From Limnoperna fortunei (Eukaryota; Mollusca; Bivalvia; Mytilida; Modiolidae), in contig OX104120.1 in assembly GCA_944474755.1 (NCBI GenBank), forward strand, positions 37,738,067-37,802,066: a stretch of 64,000 nt of DNA, in the 5' to 3' direction. The notes beneath the pieces were generated by a model. That model was given only the letters and a program-made list of their open reading frames with translations. It had not been told where the DNA came from and made no database searches. Positions 48,990-60,845 of the stretch are shown in pieces. The position numbers and the translations under genes were made by a program. Numbering within the stretch: the stretch's first letter is position 1; the number at the start of each line of letters is the position of its first letter.

Positions 48990-50924
48990 ATGAGAAGTGT
49001 GCCCGAGCTCCCTAAGTAGCGATGATTTGTATTAAGATCATAAAATAAATTCATGTTTTATCCTTATATATTAGAAAGATTATTAATAAACGTAAGAAAC
49101 CAGTAATTATGTAGAGAGAAATACCTTTTTGAAAAAAATATAAGGTTAAAGTGGGTCTGTGTCTCTGTGGTTTCTAAATAACTTAAAAACGCGTAAACGG
49201 ATTGAGATTCAACTTTGCACATCTGTTAAGTACTGTAAAATGAAGATCTAATTAAATTTGCAGCACGATTAAATTTTTTATTTATAAGATTTGTTAATAT
49301 TCCAGAGCCTGTACATCATGCAGTTATTTTTTGTAGAGGGTTGTTTCGTACTGATCGACTGATATAGCAAGGATTTCTAAGAGTCAGATGAAGGTAGTTT
49401 TCATGTAAACGTTATAGTCGAAATAATCATTTGTTCTCACGAAATACTGTTTATGTACTTTATTCACTGACTTTATTAAGGTCCTGTAACAAGAAAAGTT
49501 CTATACAAATTACAAAATAAAATGAACACTAAAGTTAACTCATGTACTGTATAGACAAGTACAAAACGTGAATTTAATAGAAAGAGACTTGCCATGGCGA
49601 CTATGGTCCTGATCTTATTATTATTGTTTTACATTGTATATGACACGGATAGCTTCTGCTTAGAACGTGTAAAAACGCTGTCGATTTTTTGTTGATTTTT
49701 GAAATTATGGGAAAATCAATTGACCTTCATTTCGAAAGCAGAAGCTCACTAATTTACCTCTTTTTTAAGTAAAACTGATTTCTCTTGAAAAATATTAAAA
49801 GTATACAAAGATATTCATGTCGCCCATACAGGTACTTGCGCTTCCACATTTCATACCTTACATCCAATAAGCCATGTAAGAATAATAGAAAGTGCATTTT
49901 AATTATATTTTATGTGGTTCATGTATATAGCTGCAAATATAGACTCGGGAAAACTACAAACTATTCAAACGCGATGACTTTCTAATTGTAAACTTCCCGT
50001 TCATCAATAGCAACATTCTAGCAGCTTCATCGTATGGTGTATACATTTACCAACTTTAAATGTATTCCAGATTCTGCAATGGGTATTCCAATTTTATAGA
50101 TCGCTCACTGCTGTTGACTACTAAAGTACCTACACAAGGGTTTGTTGTACCTGATGCTATCCCTTCAGAAGTTCCATGGTCGACACCATGAATTGATTGT
50201 TATGGGAAATCAAGCTCTCAAATAAGATCGGACATTTTCGCTGAATAATAAGTAGTCGGTCATATTCCAGGACTTCACTCTTTTCCTAGACAAGGCAATG
50301 AGTAGCTCGATGGGTGTCTAATTAGAGCCAGGCACTGCTTACTCGTCCGGAGAACCTGAGTGCACTAATGTTTTTTATTGAATTTAGTATGTCGTGCGCA
50401 GAATCTCATATTAACTGCAAACCACATATCACTACGTGTACACAACTTTTTTCGTGGGTGCTGTACCACTTAATAGTATTTTAAGAGTACCAATTATTTT
50501 TTTGTTCCCAGCAAATAAACATTTTGTAAATGAATTGGTATGAAGATACTATACATCGATTAGATGCAGGGTGAGTTGAGTTTAATTTTTTATACCACTG
50601 GAGTTCCAAATAGCTGTACATACTTGCTTCTTATCATAAGAACGCAACATTATAGAGAGCAGTAAGAGAATGATTGTTTCATTATCCGCAAATTTTGGTG
50701 CAGTACAAAAGACATGTCGTTTTCAACAGTTATAGAAATCTGATTTAGCTTTGTTTCTTCTTTTATATAAGGTTAAGCCAACAGAATTATAAATGACCAA
50801 TTTAACATAAAAGGATTGAAAACAACAGACCAAATAATTTGTTACAAAAAGAGGTGATCCAAAAATTACATAAAAGCGTAAAATAAAATGTGTAATGTTA
50901 TGGCAGCATTTAAACTACACTATT
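48990..50924. other. Intergenic region upstream of the gene D block
   Basis: No gene or repeat recognised. Confidence 0.4.
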
Positions 50925-51244
50925 TCAGAGATTTGTGTAATTAATTATAAGATGGTTGCGAGTTCAACAACATCCTATAAGGATATGCAACGCCCGTCTC
51001 CTACTTCACAAGGGTCATTACCTTTAATCTCACACTTCATTAACATGTCGCACCTAAAATGAAAATAAAAAAATTAATGTCACATCAACGGGATATTGAG
51101 GTTTTGTCGTCTGTTTTCCTTTTATGTTAACGGGAAAGTTGGGGAAATTTGTTTTAAATACTAAGGTGACATGAAGACATAACATTTCACGTGTCATATC
51201 ATGAAAACCAGGATTCGTTACTGAGGGGTCTAGAGTAAAGTACC

Positions 51245-51254
51245 TATATATATA
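51245..51254 (+). promoter_or_regulatory. TATA box of gene D
   Basis: TATATATATAG 65 bases before the gene D ATG, in the same sequence context as the gene C TATA box. Confidence 0.6.
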
Positions 51255-51318
51255 GAACACACAACAGTATTTTTGAATTTACAGGCATTTAAACGGTATA
51301 GCAAGAAGTTGCCTCAAG

Positions 51319-52835
51319 ATGAAATTTAACGCAATTGCTTTATTAGCATTTATATTATTTTGTAAAAGCCAAGGTAGGACATTAACTGATTGTGCAATAC
51401 TCTTACGTTTCATTTCTATACTGAATATTAAAAAAATTAATAAATTTGCATTTAAATGATTTTATTACGTCATAGCTCATTCATCGACACATTTATTGTT
51501 TTAACTGTAGGACGTTTTCTCGTCGATTTTAAATTTAGGTAAACTTTAATTTATTAATATGTTTTAACATAATTTTTCTTAAATTATTTAACTCTTAATT
51601 TACAAATCCTTATTACTTGCACTTACTAATTGTATTTTTATTGACTAAAATTTCATGAGGTTTTTATCAATTTTAAACTTACAAAATACATTTTAATTGG
51701 AATTTTTCGTGGTTGTAACTTTGAACACAAATTCAAGTAATCAGCTAAACTAGTACTGTTAACGATTTGCTTTATTTCTAACGTTGTAAAAGTAACTAAA
51801 TCTGTTATTATTGAGCAATATAATTCGTCTGTTTCTCGACATGTGAAACAACGAAAAAGACCAACTTTCTGTCTTTGTTATAGACTATTTTGTTTGAGTT
51901 TTTTTGTATTACTGTTTACATGCAGTTATTGAGGTTTGTGTTTTGCTTATACTAAATGTCAGCTATTGCATATACCTCGCTTTGTTTAAGAGATCTTTGT
52001 CGGCAGTATACATGATTAAATATCAATTTTTGCCTCCAATACTAGCTGCACAAGAAACATACTAGTATATTCAGCAGTATAAAATTCATTCATAAGCGAT
52101 ATCATAGGCAAACAGATGTGTGAATAAAAATTAAAATACATTTCAATAGTTTACTGTTCTGCATAACCAATCACTAAAATGGCAAAAGTTATTTATTTAA
52201 TATATGACAACTAATCACCTATTTCTATAGTGGAATTTATCATCTCGGAAATAAAACTAACAATAATCTAAACATATAGCGTGAATGTCGAAACTGATGT
52301 TAACCTTTTTTTACATTTGATTGTAAGCACTTTTACTCGTATACAGATGTCACTACATCTTAACATACCTGTGTTTATTTCAATTTCAAAATTACTTTTT
52401 TAAGCTTATGTAGACCCCTCGTGCATTCAAAAAGGACAGGATGGAAGCTGCGAATTTTACCAATGCTTTGAGAAACAACGTCAATGTGGCTCGACTGGTT
52501 ACCTAACTTATGGATACAAGTACTGCAACAGATACCATTCGTTTTACAACAAATTTACGACGGAAGGGAAGAAATGGGCAGAATGCTTTGGACCCTGTCT
52601 ATCAAAACTGCTTATACCAAAATATAAAGAATCAGTGGGTGCAGGAAAACAGTGCGCGGAGCTCACAACCTTTGCTTTAGGCACCAAAAATATTTGCTAT
52701 AAAGAATGTGGATTTTGCGGCATGTATGACGCTAATAAATTGGTTCTGAAGGATATTTACGAGGATCAAACGGATCCAATAGCTGTAAGAGCATATAAAA
52801 TTGTATTAAAAGCAGCCAATCAGTGTTATGGCTAG
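51319..52835 (+). CDS. Gene D: secreted 12-cysteine stanniocalcin-like protein (2 exons)
   Basis: Seen: exon 1 51319-51373 (18-codon signal peptide ending CKSQ), donor GTAGG at 51374, acceptor AG ending 52404, exon 2 52405-52835 with TAG. Phase-1 intron of 1031 bp, product 161 aa. I read exon 2 codon by codon and found no stop; the internal Met at 52635 is not the start. Twelve cysteines, FYQCFEKQRQCG, YGYKYC, FTTEGKKW, CFGPCL and CYKECGFC are present. From the CFGPCL motif to the stop the DNA is about 96% identical to gene C. Inferred: recent tandem duplicate of C with the same secreted role. AATAAA occurs 7 bases after the stop and again at 53110-53115; the second is the likelier 3' end. 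Confidence 0.85.
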
Positions 52836-53109
52836 TATTGAAATAAAAATAAAAACTGTCATCACTTTTTTTGTCGTTTCATTCTGCAGTTTGTTGGTAC
52901 ATTCGAAGTGTAGAAAACAAACACTATTTAGTCATAGCTCATGTACTTGCGGCCTACTAACACATGATAGGACTAAAGTAATGACGGTAATGACGGTACT
53001 AATGTGTAAAATAATACAATCCTATACGACAACGGTGATATTTACTGCTGACTTGTCAGATTTTTTACCTACACTATGTCAGTGTTATCCAGGACATTGT
53101 GTTTACACA

Positions 53110-53115
53110 AATAAA
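53110..53115 (+). terminator. Candidate poly(A) signal of gene D
   Basis: AATAAA 275 bases after the stop. A closer AATAAA at 52842-52847 is only 7 bases from the stop, so the distal one is preferred. Confidence 0.35.
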
Positions 53116-53404
53116 TCAGGTCGACAATGACATAAAATGGATTTTAAGTATACAAAAAATATCCAAAAGTTATTACTTAAATGATAAATGACATCGTTTA
53201 TAAGTACTATTTTTGTTCAGAGTTTTAATTTAGACTTTACATGTTAAGTTGCCTTTTACCGCACGATGTCTTGTAAGAAGTCATAAATCAAAGTTATGTA
53301 TTTCCTGCTTTCTAATTTGTACTTTTCAATCAAACAGTAACTCGGGTACACCTGTCAGAATTGATATAAAGAATATTATCCGCATGTGCATATCTGGTGA
53401 GTTA

Positions 53405-53775
53405 TTGATTGATTGATTGATTGTTTGCTTTACGTCAGCGAGCAATATTCCAGCTATATTCAGGACAGGATCCAGTTAACAATAAATCAACGAAAAAAGG
53501 GTGAGATGCGAAAAGATACACAATTTTTACTACCACTCTAAAAGTATGGGTAAAGAGTAAAGGTGCGGAGAATTTAGCCTAATTTAGCGGCTACAATGAG
53601 CATACTCTTTTTCAAAATCTACAAAAGGGGTTTTAATCGTGCAAGAAGCGAGGCTCTCCAAACACGGCACCCAATACTATCCACGGCCAGGCCTACCATA
53701 TTATAACCTGCCAACCCCTAAACGACAGTCTCCCCTATCCGTTAACCGGAGACGCACTGGGCTGCATTATCCGAA
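53405..53775 (-). repeat. R1 copy 5 (inverted), with (ATTG)n tail
   Basis: Starts with ATTGATTGATTGATTG then TTTGCTTTACGTCAGCGAG and runs to the CCGTTAACCGGAGACGC region of R1. Lies in the 3' flank of gene D, absent from the matching flank of gene C, so inserted after the C/D duplication. Confidence 0.75.
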
Positions 53776-54260
53776 ACTTATCATAAACTAAATGCAGTTC
53801 TGTGTGAATGAATTAGTAATGAAATCTTACGATTTCGTGTTTTATTTAATTTTATTCGATTGAGCTAATTATCTTCACTTTAAAATTATAAGTGGTCTTA
53901 AAAGTAACTGTTAATAATGAAAACATTCTAAAAGAGAGGTTGATGGAACATGTGTTAATCAGCGTAATAACTTCTTTACATAATATTATTAATATAAATT
54001 TATGAAAGTTCCATGATGGAAAATATTAGGAAATTTAGTTCTAAAGAATGGAATTACATTAGTTACTACAACATCATCAAACCGCCCTTGTCACTTTGTG
54101 AAAGTGTTTTAAACATAACAAAACGTTAGAGACAAATGACGTATACCTGTCAAACAAATATAAAAAAATCACGTGTGTACCATATTTACGTAACCTATAC
54201 ACATCCAAAATAAACTATGTTATAAACTATAAATAACAGTTAGGCAATTTTACACATGAA

Positions 54261-57200
54261 TGAAATAGGTCCATTTAATCAGAAACAGAATACATTGTCT
54301 GTTTTGGTTCGGTTAGTTTACTCATACTTTTTATATTTAAATCGGCTATTTATTTCCACACTTAAACATAAAATGATAAAATGGAAGTTTATTCAGCAGT
54401 ATATTGATTGTAGCGCTGTAGTATATAACATTTAGAAAATCTGAGTCCAGCGGTTTGGTGATAAACAACAATCACATAACTGGTTACTGAATCAGAACAA
54501 TAATCTACTTGGATTAAAACAAAGCAAGGAAAACAAATCACAAATAAAAATTCCATTACTCTGACACGTCAGTGAAAGGTACGTGTATAAATAACAAATC
54601 ACTTCCTATATGTAGGGATGGTGGTAGTGGTTGAGAATGATTGAATGATACGCGGTCTACAAATAGAATACTGCATAAAATCCGTCCTTTTTTAGTACAG
54701 ATGGATATTTTTTGCTTAGTTTCGGATGACTGATTGTTTGGTTCTTCTTCTGCACAAAAACCCAAAGAAAAATCCACCTCAACCTCTTCAAAAAGTGGTA
54801 GTTCCCAAAAAAGTCATTTACTGACACTAAGTAATGTTTACATAAAGATATTATTATACATAATATTTTTTACACAGTTAGGAAAAACTGAATTTCTATT
54901 TTTAAATTATTAAAATAATCTACGAACCTATATCATGTATATGATTATGGTTCAGAGTGTCCGAGTCATTTTGTACGAAATATTAAACCTATTGGTTTTT
55001 CTTATAGAAATTCGATTCAATAAGTGTAAGTGTACGGAAAATTACACTGTACATCATTGTGAGTTCAAGTAAAAGTCTTCGTGGTATTGACAACGTCCAA
55101 AATATGGTGTTATTCAATAAGAAAAATAAATACACGCATCATGCAGTAGCTTTTGACAGAAAAAATCCGGATTATGACGCAGACGCACGAATACAAAACA
55201 CTAAATAAAGAACATCCAACAGCAGTGTCCGGCCTAGAATATCGAAAACAGAATGGCAATATCTAGCATAACGTTATGAAATGTACACGCCAATGAAAAA
55301 AAGGTATTAAATCGAAATTCAAAGTCATCACTATTGTCAAGAAATTTTCACCTGTGAAAATTTTGATTTTTTTACTTTTTAAAAACAGCACAAAACAACG
55401 CAGCCCGATATTTGAGCAATATTCTTGAACATTTATAAAAGGTACGGGTAATTATCACGTTAAGTCATCGTGAATTATTACCATTTGTCAAATTGAATGC
55501 ATATGTCAACATTTTGAGAATCATTTTATATTTTACTTATACGTTACTAAGTTATTTTGTTACGAATGCATATAAACATGCTAAGATTGTGAAAGACCTG
55601 GTATATGCTCTCCTACTGGCTTTAACAGCGAAAAAAAAACTGAAACGCAAACACAAGTTGTCAAAATAAATTAATGCCATCGTCTGTTTATTTTTGTAGT
55701 TCAAAAGCTTAATTATAAATACAAATAGAAAAACAACCAGTCCCTTTAACACGTGTTGGGGTTAAAGTATTACAATACTCGGTATTTCAGCTGCCTGTAC
55801 GGTTCCAGGAAGCTTATCAACTCTAATATAAGATCATAATCCCTCGCTGTGTATTATTTCGACAAAGGATATATACGACTCGCAGCTTGAACTAATTCAT
55901 GTAAAAGTTACTTTGCCTGGTGCGGCCCTGTCTTCAGTAAGCATTAGTTGCCGCCGCAATTTATTTAACGAAAATGAATTAAATCACAACATATATATAA
56001 ACTTCTTAAGTGTCTATATATAGTTTCCTTTTCTTTTGAATCCCAAGATACTAGTTGTATTCAGTGTAGGTAGCCGAAATGAGAAAAATTCTATTAAACT
56101 TTACAATCTATGTATATTTAAGGATATCAATTAGCAACCCCTGGGTCGAAGCATCTGCTGGCGAAATTGTATACCCAAGGAAAATCACCAGCTCAGTATT
56201 CAAACTTTGGTGATGACATATACAATATTATTGAAAACTCTTTGATGTTATAATGTACTGCACCGAAATTGTGAAAATGATTTAAATAATACGGCATTAA
56301 ATGCCACAGATTTAAAAGACTTGAGCCGGATTCGGCATATCATTTTAGATCTGGTTAGTAAATCGTTTAAATATTGTTATTATTTTGCATTAGAATTTAG
56401 CTTGAACACCACTCACGAATTTTGGCCTGCCTGAGAAAACAAACAGTCGTAGCGAGTTTTTACCACCTTGGTATCTTGATGACTTTTACTTGCTATAACT
56501 GTTAAATACTTTCTGTGTTGAATAATTTGTATTGTTTGCGAACAACAAGAAATTAGTTTAAGATGAAGTTATCGACCTTTACGAATGTCTAAAGAATATT
56601 TCTTTTAGATTTACCTTCGTTTGTTAGAAGGTAGTTTTAACCTTTTATCAGCAACTTGTAGCTATATAATGGCAGGAAATGTTCATTTGGAAAGTAAGCT
56701 GAAAAATCTTACGTCCTACACATTTCATTGGATACGACTGGTTATCAATTTACACATTACTACTACATACATTTTATTCAGAACGATGTGTAAATGGTAT
56801 ATATGGTTCTTGCTAGAGTTATCTTTCTTGAAGTGTGTTTACAAACAATACATCGCCGACGCGAGTAAACGCCGATTTGCTGACACGTTTGCAGAAGAAT
56901 TTACTGCAAAAGACTGAGAGTTGCAATACGTTAAAATTAAACCGAAACACAAGATACAACATTTTGAACCACTGGTGCCACTATTCTCTCAAAACTAATG
57001 TTTAGAACAGCATAAACATGGCTTCTCCTCCTCAACGAATCACAAGTAGTTTTGTCAAGTAGCTTTGCCATGAACTAAAAAGTTACAGTACAGAACTACT
57101 TAATGATAAAAGCGCACTTCTGGAAAGAAATTAAAATCTAATTCTCTAATAACTCTTCTTCCTAAAATATTGAACCAGATCCTTATTAATACAGCAAGTT

Positions 57201-57389
57201 CAATGAGTCATTTGACATATGTCAATTTCTTGACTTGAATATAGGGGTAATATTAAGAACAACACATGCAATACGTCAAAGTACAAATGCCACTTTAATG
57301 TGCCCCTCCCCCTTAGATGTTTTATGAACCAGTAACTATTGTTTGTCTTGCCATAAACAAATCATTTAATTAGCGGTAAGAAAGGTCTC
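54261..57389. other. Intergenic region between D and E
   Basis: No supported gene. The 98-codon frame 56621-56917 ends with a charged stretch (ADASKRRFADTFAEEFTAKD) and has hydrophobic segments, but nothing identifies it as real. Confidence 0.35.
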
Positions 57390-57394
57390 GACTA

Positions 57395-57536
57395 CTATCT
57401 TAATTGACAAGGATTTCCAGTTTTCCTACTAAAGATCGGGATTTTCTCCGGTTCTCTGTCTTCCTCCCCATGACATCATAATATAGCTGAAAAGTTTATA
57501 AAAATGGTGTTAAACACCATTCAAACAAACAAACAA
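57395..57536 (+). repeat. tRNA-derived SINE, 3' part only
   Basis: AATTGACAAGGATTTCCAG, GGGATTTTCTCCGG, AATATAGCTGAAAAG and GGTGTTAAACACCATTC followed by AAACAAACAAACAA. Confidence 0.8.
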
Positions 57537-57833
57537 GTCGTTTATACACTTATATACTATTCTTGTTTGTTTTTGCAGCCATTTAACAAATTGCAGGAAG
57601 TGTTCTCTGTTAAAGTCAACAAATTGCATTAATTTATAACTTGTTATTGTCAGTTAAAAACAATAGAATTATTTAGTTTTGTTTTATTGTGTAAGGCTGC
57701 AAATCTTATTTCGTTTGTAACGAATATCTTCCTTCTTTTAATTTAATCATAAATTACAGTTGATCTTAATAAAATATCGTGGACATGTGTACATATGGCG
57801 TAAATGGACAATTAATTTCGACCTTGGAATGTG

Positions 57834-57843
57834 TATATATATA
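57834..57843 (+). promoter_or_regulatory. TATA-like stretch of gene E
   Basis: TATATATATAT about 80 bases upstream of the gene E start codon, matching the position in genes C and D. Confidence 0.45.
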
Positions 57844-57920
57844 TTTTGTTTTCACAGTTTTAGCCAGTACAGAAAATTGTTGCGGCGTTCAATATTTTTA
57901 TTTAATTTAACACAGTCGAG

Positions 57921-59393
57921 ATGAAGTGGGGCATAATTTTTTTCTTTGGAATCATGTTTATTTGTGAAATCAAAGGTAGGATATTATTAGCACTATAAGT
58001 CTTAATTTATATGAAAACGTACATTTGTGGATATGATACATTATTTAACATTAAATGCATTATAAAATATGGTTAAAATATCTGATTATAACGTTAAAAA
58101 TAGTTAATTATATAATAGATGGTTTACTATCTCACCCCGCCAGACTCAATTGGCTTGATTTGTTTATTTGTAAGATTGAAAACAAATCGCTGTTTTGATT
58201 AACGAATTATAAACTTTAATTTATCAATATTTTAAAATACGTACTTAATATATAGTACCATATATTATTGCAACTATAAAGAATAGGTAGCGTGGTTAGA
58301 TTTTGCAACAGTGCTTTTAAAAATCAATCAATATAAAAAGTTTTTGTGTAATCAGTCATTGAGTTGAAATTATATTAGTTCCTATTTTGAATGGCCGGGG
58401 CAGAAATGACGAAGACGCTAATTCTTCCGTAAATGGCCGATTTCTGGTACAGATGACCCAGTACAGATGAGCTCACGCGCGCTCCTCTGTAATTGCTGCG
58501 TCATCCAATCAAAACGCCAGAAACAAGAACGTTGTTATGGAAGCATAACAACGGTCTTCTATGACGTTCTAGTTTCCGGCGTACTGATTGGATGTCAGAG
58601 ACAATGGAGTATAAAACAATGGAGGGTCTATAGGATATAGCAATGTGAAAGTTGTTGGTTTACGGAAGAAATAGGTACTTTAATGCGCTTTTGGGAAAGC
58701 CCATGTGAACTTTCACTCGTGATAGAAATTTTTTTGCGCTGCGCTCCACTCGCAAAAAGACATAAAATTTCTATCACTCGTGAAAGATCAACCGGTCTTT
58801 CCCAAAAACGTATGAAAGAACCTATTAATCTTTAGTTTAATAAAAAACATCTTAAACTAGTTAACTGCTCGAACCTTATGTCTAGAAAGCGTAATGATTG
58901 CGCGAAATTTCATGTGGATCCAATTTTAATTATAACATTTTATTTTCAAGCTAATATCGACCCCTCATGCATTCAAAAGGGGAAGGACGGAAGCTGTGAA
59001 TTTTATCAATGTTTTGAGAAAAGACGCCAATGTGGTCCGTCTGGTTACCTGCTTGGCTACGCATACAAGTACTGCAACATACACAAATCGTATTACAATA
59101 GGTTTACGAAGGCCGGAAAGAAATGGCTGGATTGCGTGGCACCCTGTCTGACAAGGAGTCTATTAGAGAAATATAAGGAGTCAGTGACCGCAAGAAAACA
59201 GTGTGAGCAACTCAAAACATACGCTTTTAAGACCAAAGATACTTGCTATACAAATTGTGGATTCTGCAGCATTTATGACTCTAGTAAACTGGTCCTAAAC
59301 AGTATTTACAAGCCAACGGATCTGATATCTACGAACGCATTTAAACATCTGTCGACATTAGCCGCTACTTGTTCAGTTAATAAAAAACCGTAA
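57921..59393 (+). CDS. Gene E: secreted 12-cysteine stanniocalcin-like protein (2 exons)
   Basis: Seen: exon 1 57921-57975 (18-codon signal peptide), donor GTAGG at 57976, acceptor TTTTCAAG ending 58950, exon 2 58951-59393 with TAA. Phase-1 intron of 975 bp, product 165 aa. Exon 2 is 12 bp longer than in the paralogues because the C-terminus runs on past the last cysteine (CSVNKKP instead of CLG or CYG). All twelve cysteines, FYQCFEKRRQCG, GYAYKYC, FTKAGKKW, CVAPCL and CYTNCGFC are present. The open frame extends upstream into the intron to 58878, but the conserved splice site and signal exon make 58951 the exon start. The intron holds two inverted-repeat elements (58421-58672 and 58671-58825). 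Inferred: intact secreted family member. Confidence 0.84.
58421..58672. mobile_element. ~250-bp MITE-like element in intron of gene E
   Basis: Outer inverted repeats ATTCTTCCGTAAA (58421-58433) and TTTACGGAAGAAAT (58659-58672). Inside is a second inverted repeat (58498-58596) containing CGTCATCCAATCAAAACGCC and its complement around a GTTGTTATGGAAGCATAACAAC centre. Confidence 0.65.
58671..58825. repeat. 155-bp near-palindrome in intron of gene E
   Basis: Arms ATAGGTACTTTAATGCG...CACTCGTGATAGAAATTT and complement, centre GCGCTGCGCTCCACTCGC. Directly abuts the preceding MITE-like element. Confidence 0.75.
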
Positions 59394-59423
59394 AACCAAT
59401 GTAAACTAATTGCAAGCAGGTTA

Positions 59424-59429
59424 AATAAA
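59424..59429 (+). terminator. Poly(A) signal of gene E
   Basis: AATAAA 31 bases after the gene E stop codon. Confidence 0.45.
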
Positions 59430-59624
59430 AAATTTTCTGCAACACAAATTAATGTATTTTTATCAATAATTACAAGATGGCGTAGTAGTTATGCAAGGAT
59501 CTATTAAATTGTATGGTCCCATGTAAATGAGTGAACAAATGGGTTTATTTATTTGCATGTACGGTTCGGTTAGATATAACAAAAAGATGCTCTAAACTGC
59601 AAACCTGTTGTTTTTGTTTTTGTG

Positions 59625-59646
59625 TTTGTTTGTTTGTTTGTTTTTT
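59625..59646. repeat. (GTTT)n microsatellite
   Basis: About five GTTT units followed by a T-run. Confidence 0.8.
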
Positions 59647-59703
59647 TTTAATATCTGTGGCACCCGGATATCATGAATAAGTTGATCGCACTGAGAGTTA
59701 GGT

Positions 59704-59766
59704 CGAATTTTACTGCCGTTATAATCCGAAGTTAGTTTTGTGATTTTCGGATTAACGGCAGAATTC
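59704..59766. repeat. 63-bp hairpin
   Basis: Arms TACTGCCGTTATAATCCGAA and TTCGGATTAACGGCAG around a 16-base loop. Confidence 0.65.
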
Positions 59767-60331
59767 AGTCCTATTGCTCGTAATGTAGCAAATAAAAAAA
59801 TTTAATATCGGTCTATTTATACAAAATTCAAATATAATAAGCTTTAGTCATTGCGAAACTAACAGGAAACGATCTTTACTGTAGAAATATCTTTTTTCGT
59901 CTTTGAAGATGCACGTGGAAAATGTTATGTTGATCATTTTTCCGTATATGGATAATGTGACCTAATTTTATTATAAACGTGCTAATTCGCATACTATAAC
60001 AACCATTCCGTAGTAAGAATCTAGCAATTTACATATGTAATACTCAAGATGCAACACGCCATTCAGTTTCGGGTTTTTCATGTAGTAAACCTAATTAAAA
60101 AGAAACACGAATGTAAATTAATACACAACGGGCTTTTAAAAATGACATTAACTATCATCACGTACCGATAATGATCAATTTTAAACACGAAACCGAAAAA
60201 AAAATGGCGACACTGTCGAAAGATATCAAGATCGACCACTTCTGATTGCATATGCAACTTCTTTTGGAGATCAAAGTGCCGGGAGTGATTCACTCCCGCT
60301 CAGCTACATTACGATTAATGGGACTAAATTA

Positions 60332-60362
60332 GTACCCTCGCCAAGAAAAAAAGCGAGGGTAC
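60332..60362. repeat. Perfect 10-bp stem hairpin
   Basis: GTACCCTCGC and GCGAGGGTAC around an A-rich 11-base loop. Confidence 0.7.
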
Positions 60363-60587
60363 GATTATTCGTTCTAACTGAGAGTTTGAGGTCATGGGTT
60401 TCAACTTTCGTTTTTTTCGATAATTGCTGCCCTCAACTCGGGAAAATAAAGTGTCGGTTTTCTCATGTGTAATGTAGTTGATCTTGTAAGATAGCATTTT
60501 AAACCATGTGTTAATGGTGTTCAGTAAACCTTCAATTAGGTCGAATACAAATCTTAGAATATATATCATAGGATAAAATTTTCTCCC

Positions 60588-60745
60588 TAATGAGACAGCA
60601 ATGTATCTATATTTTTAGCCGGTTTAGATATCATTTTGTGACCGAGGTATAGAAATATATCTTGACTTCCAGTTGGTGAGAATTCTCTTTCTTCAATAAT
60701 GAGACAGCGTGATACTCATTTTTAGCCGGTTGAGATATCCTTGTC
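60588..60745 (+). repeat. Short direct repeat pair, ~45 bp unit
   Basis: AATGAGACAGC...TTTTTAGCCGG and TTGAGATATC-type sequence at 60590-60636 and again at 60699-60743, about 109 bp apart. Confidence 0.65.
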
Positions 60746-60845
60746 TCAACCCGTGGGTAAGATAAGAATTTCACATTCCTTTTCTCGTAAAAATGTATTG
60801 TGATGCCTTCTGTCGGTTCAACAAAAAAATAAAATAAATAAACTA
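60735..60845 (+). repeat. F3 tail fragment
   Basis: GTCTCAACCCGTGGGTAAG, ATAAGAATTTCACATTCC, TCGTAAAAATGTATTGTGA and CTGTCGGTTCA are the complement of 48860-48980 in order. Confidence 0.7.

Larger units (their letters stand above)
50925..54260 (+). repeat. Segmental duplication, copy carrying gene D
   Basis: Partner of 37925-41600. Shares upstream block, promoter, exons and 3' flank with gene C but has its own R1 insertion at 53405-53775. Confidence 0.7.

Noticed and set aside
52828..53130. 100-codon cysteine-containing frame with a signal-peptide-like start overlapping the end of gene D
   Set aside because: It lies in the 3' flank, and the matching flank of gene C stops after about 20 codons, so it is not conserved in the duplicate.
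56621..56917. 98-codon frame with hydrophobic segments
   Set aside because: No recognisable family and no supporting signals; mentioned only within the intergenic entry.
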